The notes below the pieces were generated by a model. The model ran no database searches. It had not been told where the DNA came from and saw only the letters and a program-made list of their open reading frames with translations. Of a stretch of 64,000 nucleotides of DNA, positions 24,007-36,762 are shown piece by piece; position 1 is the first letter of the stretch; every line of letters starts with the position of its first letter. Source of the DNA: Todiramphus chloris collaris (Eukaryota; Chordata; Aves; Coraciiformes; Alcedinidae); contig JANVCC010000011.1 of assembly GCA_025345505.1 (NCBI GenBank), forward strand, positions 7,070,767 to 7,134,766. The letters are read 5' to 3'. The translations under genes and the position numbers were made by a program.

Positions 24007-27000
24007 AAACTTCCTTAATTTTAATTGGAAGTGACCAATTTTATTCACAAAGAGCAAGTGATACATCAGAAAAGGTGTGTCACATGAGATTTGTACATAA
24101 TGTGGAGCTCCTGAACAAAAACGAGGGATCTGATTAGGACAGCTAGCTTGCGTGACTGATGTTCTCAGTCATGTAGTCTCAGTCTCTGTAGAGGAGGAAA
24201 AAAAATACACACAGCCCACCCAGAGAAGGATCAGAAAGATAAATGGAGAGGGTGGAACCATTAATGGAAAAAATACTATGAAACACATAGGCTGACATGG
24301 ACAATGAATATTTAATGTTAGAGTCATGATTCACAGAGAGCTAAAGCTGATACAAGCATGAACTCTGTGGATGTTAATTTATTTCTTATGACATCGTTAT
24401 AAATTTGTAAACTGTCTTAATCTCTTTTTATCTAAAAAATGCTGGGGCTTCCAGGTGAAAGAATTCAAACATGAACCTTTAGAGTTCATTAAGCCTATCA
24501 GGAAAAATCCATTGCAGCCTCAGAACTGAAGAAGAGGAGGGTCATGCTCAGTGGCCTGTGCTTTTCTGTCTGAAGTGTTAGGTTATATGAGGAACTTGCA
24601 TCATGGTGGAACTTTCAAAATCTTCATGTAGTGTCTTGTTGTGGCAAAGACAGTAAAAAAAATAACAGTTTTCAGAAGAGGAAGATTTACATAGGAGAGA
24701 GCAAATAAAGAGCTTAGGGTCCATTTTATGATGGAGATAAAATATCTGAGATGTTTTGAACAGGTTTCAAAGGAACAGAATCTTCATTCTGCAGTATTAC
24801 AGTAGAAATCCATTAATTTAGGATATTTGATGGTTTTTTCCTTCCCCCTCCGCCCTGCCCCAAGTTATATAAAAGCCATTGTTCATGAAAGCCATGGGAA
24901 ACAAGCTATACAAAGGGATTTCCAGGCTGTGTCTTCTTTAAGCTTCTGAGAGGTTCAGTTCACAGTAGCTGTTGTATTTAGCTGAGATGCTTGAAGAGAA
25001 CCTGTCCAAAGCTGTCTAAGGCTCTGATGAATATTACACTATAAAAATCAGGTGGAGGTGAATGGTGTGTCCTGTCTCCTCTTCTCGGCCTATGTAGTTC
25101 ATTTCCAGGTGAATTAATGACCGACCTGGAGATTATGTTGATTTGCTGGTGCAGACTCCTGGTTCCTTTGAGAATTACCAGTTATATTGTCCATAGGGAA
25201 GAATGGGCAAAGTTCAACAAATGTCCACCCATATACATGTGTCTGCTGTCTTGGAGATACAGCAGTAGTGTGGCTTAAAGAGAGTTGTCAACCCAGTGCT
25301 CTCATAGAGAATGAGGCTGGAACATTCTTAGCTATATAAGTATCTTTGTCAACCAAATTTGAAGTATGAATAGTTACAAAAATATAAGTAATTATTACAG
25401 TTTACAGCTTAAAATGTCTTATAGCCTTACAGTGTAATACATTTAATGATATGCATTGCTATCACAGTAGAGATTCATGCTTGAAAGTGTACTTTGTTGA
25501 AAGAAGATGTGCCATTACTTTTGTTTAAAGCTCTGTTTAATAGGTTTCAGAATTAAATATTAATTCTGTGTGATTTCTATAAGTTAAATAATGTGAAGTG
25601 CAAAGCTTTTTTTTTTTTTTTACAGGTAGATGTAAAAAGTAATTTACTTAGATTTTGTATTGATAGTAAATACTGATGATACACTTGTGATTACATTTTA
25701 TGTAAAAGTTTAAAGAAAGGGACTAAGAAGGATCTTTAAAATGCAATTTATTTTGAATCTTTGCAAGTTAACACAGAAATGTAGAAACAGTGACACGAAA
25801 TACTTCTTTATGCAACTGTTCTTCTATTAGTTCCACAGAATTTATCTTCTGCTTTACTGTTTGCAGTTGTGGCAGATGTAAGATGACATGATCCAAGTGT
25901 CCCCAGTGTGATTTGGGTTCAAGCTTTAAAATGAACACTGGAGAAAGTCTCAAGACAACATCATTTTGTGTTGGTCTGAATAGGAATGAGCTTAGTAACA
26001 GCAATGCAGTTATTTCCAAATAAGAAATTTTTTACATTTTTGTGAAAAATGTTTGTTTTGACGATTCTTGTTCAACAGTGTGTTCTTTCTTTAGAAATCA
26101 AAACCATGGGCTACTGTGTTTTATGAGAGGGTGTGTATATATTTTAGAATAGTGCTATTAAAGTAAATAATAAATTTTAAAATTACATCAAAGGCTGAAG
26201 CAATTGAGCAAGCATTCAGTTCTTACATTTGTGGGTTGCAATAAATGATAAATAGCAGATCACAAAATTCAGTAGTGGCTGAAGGTACATTTCTAAAACA
26301 ATTCTGTCTCTTTAAACTTTATGTATGTCTGCATATATATCTCTAAGTTCTTTTTAGTTGTGAAATTTTATCTTGTGTTGATTTTAATAAAGAATTTCAA
26401 CCTAAGAAGGAGGGGACGATGTTAAAGTTGTTAAATACTGCTACCTCAAGTTTCCTTGTATTCCTTCTTGTCTGTTCACCATGTCATAGAAGAGTGCAGT
26501 GTGCAATCCTGGGAACTCAGCTGTGGAGTTAAGTCATGTAGACAAGAACCTTTTTATTAATAGAAATAACTGTAAATTTTTATAATGAAAAGGGACATTG
26601 TAATTTTCCTTTAAGTAATTAGAGATATTAGGACACCACAATCATATTCAGTTGTGTGCTGTAAAGGTGGCTTGGAAAAGAGTGCATATGCAAACATCCA
26701 TTAATATAAAGGAGTTCTAGAAATTACCGAATTCTGAATTTGATTTTTAAAAATGTGTTGTTTGTCACAATGATGGTTTTTTGCTTGTATTTTTGGCCAA
26801 CTTCATTTGTAATACATGAGATGCAGGGAGACTTCATAAACATAACATTATAGATTCTGAAGAAGTACTGTGAATCACTTGAGATTAATTTTCATTGAAA
26901 TAAAATTGCTGTGGGCACACTGTTTCCTGTGGTTTCAGCTCAGGGGCATAGCAGGTCTAATTGCTTACAGGCACTTTAGAAACCAACTGGCAATGGTATA

Positions 27001-29958
27001 GTGGACATCTGATCCCCTCCCCTTCGTGCCTTCTGATCACAAAGATGTCTTTATTATCCGGGGGTTCAAAAGTTCTGCTCTCACAGAGTACCCAACATCT
27101 CTGGTTTCCAATGCTTTTGTCTTGGAATACTTTGTTACTGTCATGTTAATACGTGAGGAAAGATATTTTCTCAGATTTACGTAAATCTTACAGCAGTAGA
27201 AACACTGTAGTTATGGGCCTGAAGGCTCTCGACTTTAAGACTTCTGTCTTTTTCCAAGGACACATTTTAAAAACAGTGCTTTTGGTCAAAATGAGCCTCG
27301 TTTGTTCTCACAGAAATGATAATGCTTCCTAGCAAACTGTGTTTGACATTACAAAAGAAATCTGGATTGGTACAATGAAACTTAAATTTTTATAAGGCCA
27401 TGTTGTAATATTCATGTTTTTTTTCTGCCTTCTAAGTAAGATTGTCAGTCTCTTGGATCTTACCCTGTGGGATTTTTCCCTCTTGGTTAAGGGTTGCTAG
27501 TACACAGGAAAGTGTGTATTGGTTTTTTTTTGTTTTTCTTTTTTAGTTTAATATTTTGCAAGACAGCATCAATTTAATTTAACGAAAGTATACTTTCTGA
27601 ATATGTAGTGTAAGATCCAAAGTGCCAATACGTTTCAGTATTAATTTCTCTTATCATTACCCTCTTATCTTTGAAAGGTATTTGCAAAACTAAAAGGAAG
27701 GAGTTGCTTGCAGTCAGGTCTGAGTCCCTTTTCTTCTAAAGGCAGGTCTCTTCTCCCTGTCCCCAAGGCAATAATCTGTACTTTGATTTTTAGCTTTTTC
27801 AAAAGAAAAGAAAGTATCCTAGATCTGTGTGCTGTAACATCAGTTAAAAAACGTCCTTTAAATTATTGGCAAACGTAGTTACAGCGTTCTCTTTAGAGAA
27901 GTCTTTTTTGGAAGTAGTATTGAGCCTGTCTTTTATAACTTGTTGTAAAGGAGCAGTAAATAGATAAAAGGTATCCATAAGAATAGAATTGTTCTATTGT
28001 CTACCTACTTAAGGTTTCGGTTTGGGGGATATGTGTCAGAAGTATTTAAAAATAATATTGGTATCTGGAAAATCCTTCTGGCAGGTCACAGTGGGTAACA
28101 GTTCAAAGGTAATTGCTGAAAACCGGCGTACCTTATCTGTATTATCTGGAAGCAAGTCAAAAGTAAATAATTCTTCTGATTAAATGCAGTGAAAACTAAA
28201 GCTTTCACTTTAGTGAGAGAGAGAATGCCATTGAACCCTGAGGAGAAAAACTACTATATTACCTTTGAGATGTTCCAGTGTACAATGTTCAAGTGATGTT
28301 TTTGCCATGTATTCAGTTGTGTGAAGCTGATGTTGTCTACCTTGCCCTGGATTATCTTTTTTTTTTTTATGCAGTTTATAGGTTTGTAATTTGTTTAAGT
28401 TAATTGTGAAGAAGAAAGTAAATTTGTCTCACAACCTTAGTTCAATATGAAGAACTTTTCTGCTCTCTTAATATGCAGTTTGTCTAAGGATATTCTGTTT
28501 CTTACTAAAAATCATTGTGAGCCTTGAAAAAATACTGACCTACTCCAAATAATTTTAAAGCGAAGTGGTGGAATTAATTCATTAAGGAATGGGGAAAATG
28601 TATACATTGTAGGAATCATGGCTAGTGTAAATTTAGGGTAGAAATATATGAAAATAGGATATTGATTACATGTTCCAGAATATCAAGAGTTACCACTGAA
28701 GAACAACATGGTTTGACATATCATGCCATGCATAATTTTTGTTATGAAATACATTTTTTTTCTTTTTTTTTTCCTAATGCAGGCTGATTGTACAAATTTG
28801 TCTTACAGTAATTATAGTTTTCCCTTTGTGAAGTGAAACACAGTACTAAAAACTGAATTGAATTATAATCAGAAATACTTACCAGGTATCTTTCACCAAG
28901 ATGGTTTTGACAAGGAATAAAGTAAGGAGGGAATTACCTATTTTAAAGATTTCTTTCTTTCTTAAACTTTTCTGATACCTTGCTTGTATATTCCAGATAC
29001 CTTATTCTTTTTCATCAGCAAAAGAGTGGCAAATGCAGACACTATAAAACTGTGGCAACAGAATCTAGATGTTTCCAATCTACTTTTTGTTTTAACATGA
29101 CTTCTAGTCATCAGAATACTGGGAAGTACATGGGATTTTTAAATGAAAATAATTGTTCTTAATTTCTTTCTCATCACAAAACGTAATTAGCAATTGTAAT
29201 TTCAAACACAGACATATCTTTTTTTTTAACCTGACAGCATTTGTTTAATAACTATTCAAATTGTGGTGTTATGTGTCATGGCCTTGGAATGAAACTGTCA
29301 TCTTGCCTTATACTTAAAACCTGCCCCCAGTGAAAGGGTCTGGCAACTCCATTGTTCTGCCAGAGCAGGAATGATCTCTAGGGAGAATTATACGTCTATA
29401 CATGAGGAAAGGCACAACAGGTATTATAGGAGGTTGGTACTTGCACTTACTTTAATGTTGTTGATGTTAATGTTACCTTAATGTACTTACATAATTGAGA
29501 AAATAACCAACTATGAAAAGATATTTATTTAAACTGATAAAGCTAAGAAGGTGCCCACATTCCTGTATGCATTTAAGAATGCTAAATGCTTTCTAAAATG
29601 TAATTAAAGTATATGCTCAATGGATCTTAAGTTTCTGTGTGAGTTATTTGTCTCAAGTTGTTGGAATAATAGTCTCACGAATGTATGAATGCATTGTCAT
29701 TTTACAACAAAAATATGCATGTCAACCAACTCATAGCTTATACTGTATGTAGAGTCACTCTGAAGAAGAGATAGCTTCACTTTAGTGTAACCATAATTTA
29801 CATTCTGTGACTTCTAACAAATAATATTTTATATTCCTTTAGGAAAGCAACATAACCATCAAAATCGTGTTAAAAGGATTGTCAGTGTTTCCTGATTGCT
29901 TTTTAGAATTATCATTGAATTAAATTATTTAAATAATGTCCTCTCATTTTTGTGGCAG
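24007..29958. other. AT-rich unique DNA, no recognised gene
   Basis: Nearly 6 kb with no element or gene that I can identify. T-runs occur at 25607-25621, about 27522 and about 28360. The first is followed by ACAG and resembles a splice acceptor, but no donor follows. Short open frames have no recognisable products. Confidence 0.5.
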
Positions 29959-30108
29959 ATGTAGGATAGTGGCTCATGACCACTCTTGAAAGCTCAGTTG
30001 ACTACACAGATCAGTCTGACAAGAAACAAATACGAAGACAAATGGCAGCGTCTGAGGAGTTAAGATCAGGTTTTGAAGTTTGCGTCATAGGCTTTTTCCT
30101 CTGGTCAG
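29959..30108 (+). CDS. Candidate exon with a start codon, unrecognised
   Basis: A TTTTTGTGGCAG acceptor-like sequence precedes 17 bases and then an ATG at 29976. The frame reads MTTLESSVDYTDQSDKK and continues for 48 codons to a stop at 30120. A donor-like CAG|GTGACT lies at 30108/30109, before that stop. If spliced there, the exon would end with one base of a codon left over. That is in phase with the candidate exon at 35270. The early part is polar and charged and looks protein-like, while the end (GFFLWSGDWG) looks like non-coding translation. I do not recognise the sequence, and chance is a fair explanation. Confidence 0.25.
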
Positions 30109-30578
30109 GTGACTGGGGATAAAGAAAATCACTGTGTTTCTTCTTGTTCAGTAATTTTTAATGTTTTCATTCATTCTGTGTCCCCAGTTCAAGCTATTTT
30201 ATGCTTCTTATCCATATGCTAGACTTGTTAAAATATCTTTGATTATGCACAAACAAACAAAAAAAAATTGTTATCTTCAGTAAATTTTAATTGTCCTGTA
30301 TATTATCAAATTGCATAAACCTAAAGGCAATTTGAAATGAATTTTTGGGGAGTTCTAAAAAGAGGTTTAATTTGCTACAGGCAGCAAGAAAGCTCTTTCT
30401 GTTTCCTGTTTGATGTTCAAAATGTGGTGAAAATCATACAATTGATAATTCATATTTCCTGATTAATAATTCTAGATTGTAGCTGGTGAACTCATAAAAA
30501 GTGAAAATGATGAAAAGTGAGAAAGAGAGAGATGTGACCACAGTGAATGCAGTAAGTAATAATAACTAATATTTATCT
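30109..30578. other. AT-rich unique DNA
   Basis: No gene or repeat is recognised between the candidate exon and the CR1 copy that follows. Confidence 0.5.
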
Positions 30579-31694
30579 TTTGACACCGTCTGCCTTAAGA
30601 TCTTCATGTACAAACAGTTGTAGTGTGAGTTGGATGAGCAGGCAGTGAGGTGGGTTGAAAACTGACTGAACAGCCAAGCCCAATAAGTGGTAATCATTGG
30701 CACAAAGTTTAGTTGGAAGCCAGTAACTAGCAGTGTACCCCAGGGCTCAATAGTTGTTCTCATCCTGCCTCACATGTTCATTAGTGATCTGTGTGATGGG
30801 GCAGGGTATACCCTGTGCAAATTTGCTGATGACATCAAACTGGGAGAAGTGACTGATGCGCCAGAGAGTTGTGCTGTCATACAGAAGGACCTTGAGAAGC
30901 AGGAGACATGGGTTGACAGGAACCTCATGAAATTTAACATGGAGAACTGCGAAGTCCTGAATCTGATGAGGAGCAATCCCAAGCAACAATACATGCTGGG
31001 GCCATTCAACTGGAAAGCAACTTGTTAGAAAAGGATCTGGACATCTAGATGGATCCAGGTTGGACATGAGGTAGTAATGGGCCTTGCTGAATAGGTAGCT
31101 AATGGTATCCTGGGCTGCATTAAACAAAGCATTGCTAGCAGGCTGAGGAAGGTGATCCTTCCCGTCTATTCAGAACTAATGAGGCCATACCTGCACTCCT
31201 GTGTCCACTTCTGGGGTCCTCAGTGCAAGGGATACGTGGACATCCTGAAGGGAGTCAAGCAAAAGGGGCCATGAAGATAGTGAAGGGACTGGAGTATTGC
31301 TTCTATGAAAAGAGGCTGAGAGCTGAGACTGTTCAACTTGGAGAAGAGGAAGCTCAGGGGGGATCTTACCACGTGCAGGGAGGGTGCAAAGAGGATGGAG
31401 CCAGGCTCTTTTCAGTGGTGCGCAGTGCCAGGACAAGAGGCCATGGGCACAAACTGAAGCACAGAAGATACTGCCTAAACATCAGGATAAACTTTTTTTC
31501 CTGTGAGAGTGACTAAGTGCTGGCACAGGGTGCCTAGATAAGTTGTGGAGTCTCCATCCTCAGATCTATTCAGAAGTCATCTGAACATGGTCCTGGGCAG
31601 CTGGCTCTAGATGGCCCTGCTTGAGCAGGAGAGTGGGATGAGATGACCTCCAGAGGTCCCTTCCACCCTCAACTATTCTGTTGTGATTCTGTGT
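30579..31694 (+). mobile_element. CR1 LINE, 1.1-kb 3' part with reverse transcriptase core
   Basis: This is a 5'-truncated CR1. It enters in the reverse transcriptase, with GTGGGTTGAAAACTGACTGA, then a VPQGSIVVLI block and the catalytic FADD at 30822-30833 (CKFADDIKLGE). It continues through the thumb-side region to the 3' tail AACTATTCTGTTGTGATTCTG. The reading frame is open from 30687 to 31028 and then broken by a stop and shifts. The 3' hairpin CCTGCT TG AGCAGG lies at 31616-31629. Several frame breaks make it a dead copy, older than the one at 19313. Confidence 0.92.
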
Positions 31695-34600
31695 ACTTCT
31701 GTTTGTGTTTAAAGAGATGCATTTTCAAACTTTACAGTGTATTTTTCTGTCTCTCTAAAATTAAGATAATGACATTTTTATTGGGCATATATTTGATTAA
31801 TATTATACAAAATTCAAAATGTAACCCTTATATAAACTTCTATTAAAGTGTAGAAAAATGAAAAGACGGTACCTAATGAAATGAATTCCAATTTATAAAG
31901 GCTAAGGACTTTAGTATTCTTTCTAAAAAGCAAAGGTATGAGAAAATACCTCTTTTCAAGTTTACAGGGAGGTTGATTAATAGAATTGGGAACTGAAACA
32001 GAAACCAGGATGTAGTATCTCTGGTGTAATGTTTTTGTTGTCAGGAGAGAAGAGACTCTAGTACATCTCTACCGTATGACAGATTGTGATCGTTATTGGG
32101 TGAGAAGAGCAGGCTTTTATGGACCACATTAAGTCTGATATCACACTCCAGTGTTCTGAAATAAGTTTCTACTTGAAAATCTTTGATCTTCTTCCTTCTA
32201 TGAGTTTGCTCTGGGAGGCCAGCCTTAACCCTAGATAACACATGTTTAGAACAGTCTAGCCTCAGACATTTAAGTACCTCTAGAAATATAAAGGAAGTCT
32301 TTGTTCAAGAAAATATCAAATGCCATTGCTCAGTACTGAAGTGTGAGTGTTGTGGGTGTTAATTGACCTTCATATTGTTGAAGGTCCATAGTAACTGTTT
32401 TCTTGTAAAAATGTATTGTAATATTTTTACAATATTAAATCATTATCTTCTCAGAAGGAATTATATTGCTTTTCCTGACTAGTCTCTTAGTGTGAGATGG
32501 TTACAATAGGTGAAGATCTGGTCTGCCAGCGGCAGGAATGTTAGCGTGCATGAACTGTTGGAACAGTTCTCGCACTCTGAACCATGAAACCAATCTGTTC
32601 CTGTCGGTTACAATTTTATGGAGACTAATTCTTTGTTGATGGAATCAGGTGAAAAATATGTGGTTCTGATTAGCAAACAGTATGCAGAGTTTCTTAAGGT
32701 CATGGAGAACATTCTTTTGGACATGTGCAAGCGTTCAGATGAGTGTGTATGACTATGCATGTATATAATATATGCATCTTCCTATGTTAAAAATGATGGG
32801 CAGTTTAGTTTTTTATATATGCTTGTTTTTAAGTATCTGTACTGTAATTGATAAACCTATAATATGAAATATACGTTTATTATAGTAGAATAAATAGTTT
32901 CATTTTTTCTAAGTTTCAGAGACTCATGTTTTTAAATTCAATAACCCTCAAAATAATATTTAGTATAGCTGTGTAACATAAACTGAAGTACTGCTTTCTT
33001 TAAAAAATATTTATTATACAAGTGACTACCTGGATAAAATAATGACCTTTCATTTTTAAGTATCCTGCAGTGCTGCAAAAAAGAAACTGGTATCTGCAGG
33101 CTGCCTAATGGACTGCCCACTACATCACTACGTGCAATTAAGCATAAGTGATTTTTCTGCTCAAGACAGGCTCAAGAGTGATTTAGCAATGAAACTTAAT
33201 TACTTCTGGCCCTTAGAGAAAATGGCCCAACAAAGTTGAGGTTATTGGTGGGGTAATGTGGGAAAGTTATTGCTGAAACTCCTTTCCCCATTTCTGATTT
33301 TTTTGTTAGCAGTATTTAGCACTGTCAACTGTGAATTAAGGAAATACTCCCACAAAAATAGTACGTTATTTCTTTCTTTGTTACAGGCTAAAGAGAAATA
33401 TAATGAAACTTTGCATCAAGTGTTCTGATCAAATCCCAAGTGCTCCACTGTATGGTTGAGGTTGTTCTGTGCTGATGGAAACTAAAACTTAAAGCGTAGT
33501 TCTCAAATGCCTGTGTAAGTGTAAGGTTGCCATTCTGGACACAGAAATCTCATGCTAAATGTGTATGTGCTTCTTCACAATTTAATATGTCGTAGGTATA
33601 TTGTTTCTTTATTTTTTACTCAGGTTATAGGAAAAGTGGTGAAGGATGTGAATAATGTTTTTTAAATTAATCATATTAACAAACTATTTCATACTCAAAA
33701 TTGCTTCAATTGAATTTTTAGGACTGTGTTATTTAAAGGAAACAGGAATTTCAATTCTGTGACTCCAAGGAATACATCTGGAATAACAATTCATAGGGAC
33801 ATATGGCATCAATTGGCTTATATTTTCCTATATGGGAGTTCTGATTGCAGTAAAAGGGAAACCTGGTCATTAATTATGCAGAATTAAAAATACAAATACT
33901 GTTGTGGTCAATTTATATACTCTACTGTAGTACAGTGAGTTCTGAAAAAATGTGAAAGTTGAGCAAAGAAAATGCAGTTTTCTCTTTGTCAACTGTTAAA
34001 ATAATTTGCTTTACTTTTATAGTACATTTTTCCACTTACAGGTTTTGAATCCTGTACTTTCCCCTCTTCATTATTGATAAATCTCTCATTTACCTTTATG
34101 GGATTTTAATTTACAGAAAGAATTAATATTGCAGTTTTAATTTGTTCAGTGTAGTTGCCTTCTCAGTAGTGCTCCTAGTCTTGTTCCTGCTAACAACTAT
34201 GGGCATGTTTATCAATGGAAATGTTCATGGTAACAAGACTAAACATGTGCCTAAATATTTGCAAGAGTGTGCAGCCTGAGACACTAATTCCCAAAGGCAT
34301 GTTTAGCACATGCTCTAATGCTTTGCTCAGTGGGGATTGAGTCTAAGTATGTGTATGGATCCCCTTGATTTCAACAGTATTTAACCAAATAAGTGACTTA
34401 AACTTTTTCGCTAGACAGGAAATAATAATTTAGCCACATACTTGAATTTATTTATTAATTTTGTAAATCAAAACATAGACAGATTCATTGGAACGAGCAC
34501 TGTTTTAGCCTTATATTTACAATCTCTGGAATATTTACCAACCCTGGCTTTTATTTACCATCTTTGGGGTATCTGGGGTATTTCTGACTATAATGGAGAG

Positions 34601-35269
34601 GCGTAGGGTTGGGTCTTTGGGTTTTTTCTTGTGTTTTGTTTGTGTGTTTGTTTTTGGGGGGAGGGGGCAGGGGTGGGGAGGGAGGGGCAGTAAACAGACA
34701 TTTAAAAAATGATGCTGATATCTCTTCTTAAATGCTTATCTTTCAATAATCCATTTTGTAAATGGGCTTGTAGCACCATCAATCAGTAGGACTCACCACA
34801 CTGTCTCTATGCCTATTTTCAATTGTATATATTTTCACTTTGAACTCCTTTCTTTCATAAAGGGGAGGCTGAGATCTTTTGCAAAAACTACCACGTGACT
34901 AAGTAATGAAAGACACATGCACTCAGAGACCTGCATTACAGTTGCACCAGCAACATGTGTCAAGAACCACATGAATTTAATAAGGGATGATTCCTGCTTT
35001 AAACAGTTAACTACTTATATAAACTTGGAAAAAGGCTGGAAAAAAGTGTAGTACTAACATCTCCACATGAGGCTCGGATAGATAAGTCACTAAGTCATAC
35101 AATGAAAAGTAAACTTTTTATCTCTCAAGTATAAGGGCAAAATACCACTGGTTATTTCACAAAAGGTCATGCAATAGCTGTACCTAATTCCTATCGTAAA
35201 CTATTTAATGGGTTTACCTGCAGTTAAAGAGCGCTGGTCTTGATAACCCAAGTGGTCTCCTGCCTGCAG
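31695..35269. other. AT-rich unique DNA with possible conserved blocks and a G-rich run
   Basis: No gene is recognised. The blocks 32500-32760 and 33130-33270 have the even composition and homeodomain-like cores of conserved non-coding elements. A perfect 10-base inverted repeat lies at 32403-32432. A strongly G-rich run lies at 34656-34690. An acceptor-like TTTGTTACAG at about 33386 leads into a short frame (AKEKYNETLHQVF, then stop) with no other support. Confidence 0.4.
34656..34690 (+). other. G-rich run with quadruplex potential
   Basis: Six G-runs of three to six bases separated by one to three bases follow each other (GGGGGGAGGGGGCAGGGG, then TGGGGAGGGAGGGG). This satisfies the usual pattern for an intramolecular G-quadruplex. 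It follows a T/G-rich tract from about 34606. Confidence 0.6.
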
Positions 35270-35337
35270 TTTTAGGTTCCGGTGGAGTTGGATCCCAGTG
35301 GCTTAGCAACTTTTCTTTGCAACCATCCATTGATAAG
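35270..35337 (+). CDS. Candidate 68-base internal exon, unrecognised
   Basis: The segment follows GTGGTCTCCTGCCTGCAG and is followed by GTAATG. Only one frame is open: two bases complete a codon, then LGSGGVGSQWLSNFSLQPSI and DK, ending on a codon boundary. The other two frames carry stops. The glycine-rich start followed by polar and hydrophobic residues looks plausible for protein, and GC is above the flanks. I do not recognise a family. Joined after the third frame of 20207-20272 or after 29959-30108 it would stay in phase, but no transcript evidence is available here. Confidence 0.35.
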
Positions 35338-35747
35338 GTAATGTTCAGGCTCCCCTGTAAACTTCATGCTACAAATTTAGTGACTAATAATATTGTTGGG
35401 ATATAAGATTAAAATCATACCACTTTGCCTACTTGAGTTTCACTGAAGTTTGGAAGCTAAGCTTCACTCCGTAGAAGAGAAGGCCAGTGTTTTATTGGGC
35501 TAACATTAACGGCATCGCTGCCTCCTTTTGCATATTACTGAAGTGTTTGTAATACCGTTAGAGATGAACTGTGTTCCTTATAAAATTCTTCTCTGTGTTG
35601 GTGAACTTTATGAGTTTCACGTTTTGGATTTTAGATATCTGTTAACTCATTTGTTTTTTTTTTTTTATGCAGTGAAGCCATGAGCTTGGATGGGTATAAA
35701 AAAAAATTTTATTTTTGTAAAATGTTTTTTACTGTGTAAAAGAAACA
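35338..35747. other. AT-rich unique DNA
   Basis: Nothing is recognised except A- and T-runs around 35650-35710 just before the next CR1 copy. Confidence 0.5.
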
Positions 35748-36762
35748 GTGGGATATCTGGGCCCAAAAAGTCGTGGTGAATGGAGTTAAATCCAATTGGT
35801 GTATGGTCACAAGTGGTGTTCCCCCAGGGCTCAGTAGTTTGCCCTGTTCTCTGTCACATCTTTATCAGTGATCTGTATGAGGAGGTACCCTCAGTAAGAC
35901 ACCAAGTTAGGTGGGTGTGTCCGTCTGCTTGAGGGTAGGGAGCCTCAGCAGAGGGACCTGGACAGGCTGGATTAACAGACTGAGGCCAATGGGATGAAAT
36001 TCAGCAAGGCTGAGTGCTGGTTCCTGCACTTGGGTCACAAGAACCACATGCAATGCTACAGCCTTGGGGCAGAGTGGCTGGAAAGCTGTCTGGTGAAAAG
36101 GACCTCGGGTGCTGGTGGACAGACGCTGAATACAAGCTAGCAGTGTGCCCAGGTGGCCAAGAAGGTCAACAGCATCCTGCCTTGTATCAGCACTGAGTGG
36201 CCAGCAGGACTAAGGAACTGATCGTCCCTTTGTACTCAGCACTGGTGAGGCTGCACCTCAAATACTGGGTTCAGTTTTGGGCCCCTCACTCCCAAAAAGG
36301 ACATTCTGGTGCTGGAGCGTGTCCAAAGAAGGGTGTCAAAGTTGGTGAAGGATCTAGAGCACAAGTCTTATGAGGAGTGGCTGAAGGAACTGGGGCTGTT
36401 AACTTGGAAAAAAGGAGGCTCAGGGCAGACCTTCTCACTCTCTATGAGGAAGCTGTAGTGAGGTTTGGTTCGATCTGTTCTCCCAGGTAAAAAACAATAG
36501 GATGAGAGAAAATGGTCTCAAGTTGTACCAGGGAAGGTTTAGCTTTGACATTAGGAAAAATTTCTTCATGGAAAAGGTTGTCAGGCATTGGAAGAAGCTG
36601 CCCAAGGGCAGTGGTGGAGTCACCAGCCTTGGAGGTATTTAAAAGAAATGTAGATGTGGTGCTGAGGGACATGGTTTAGTGGTGACCTTGCAGTGGTATG
36701 TTAGTGGTTGGAGTTGATGATCTTCAAGGTCTCTTCCAACTAAAATGACTCTGATTCTGTAG
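35748..36762 (+). mobile_element. CR1 LINE, 1-kb 3' part, second subfamily, catalytic site deleted
   Basis: The block starts GGATATCTGGGC, then GTGGTGAATGGAGTTAAATC, GTGGTGTTCCCCCAGGGCTC and TTTATCAGTGATCTGTATGA. These mark the reverse transcriptase palm and fingers of a CR1 of a different subfamily from the 30579 copy. Next comes ACCCTCAGTAAG joined straight to ACACCAAGTTAGG. The bases for the FADD catalytic box, present in the 30579 and 57390 copies, are missing at 35898/35899. The copy runs through CACTTGGGTCACAAGAACCA and ATTTCTTCATGGAAAAGGTT to the tail CAAGGTCTCTTCCAAC and ATGACTCTGATTCTG. No long frame survives. It is an old, inactive copy. Confidence 0.92.

Noticed and set aside
33387..33428. 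Possible terminal exon reading AKEKYNETLHQVF then stop
   Set aside because: It has a good acceptor but only 13 codons, no nearby polyadenylation signal that I can see, and no recognisable protein.
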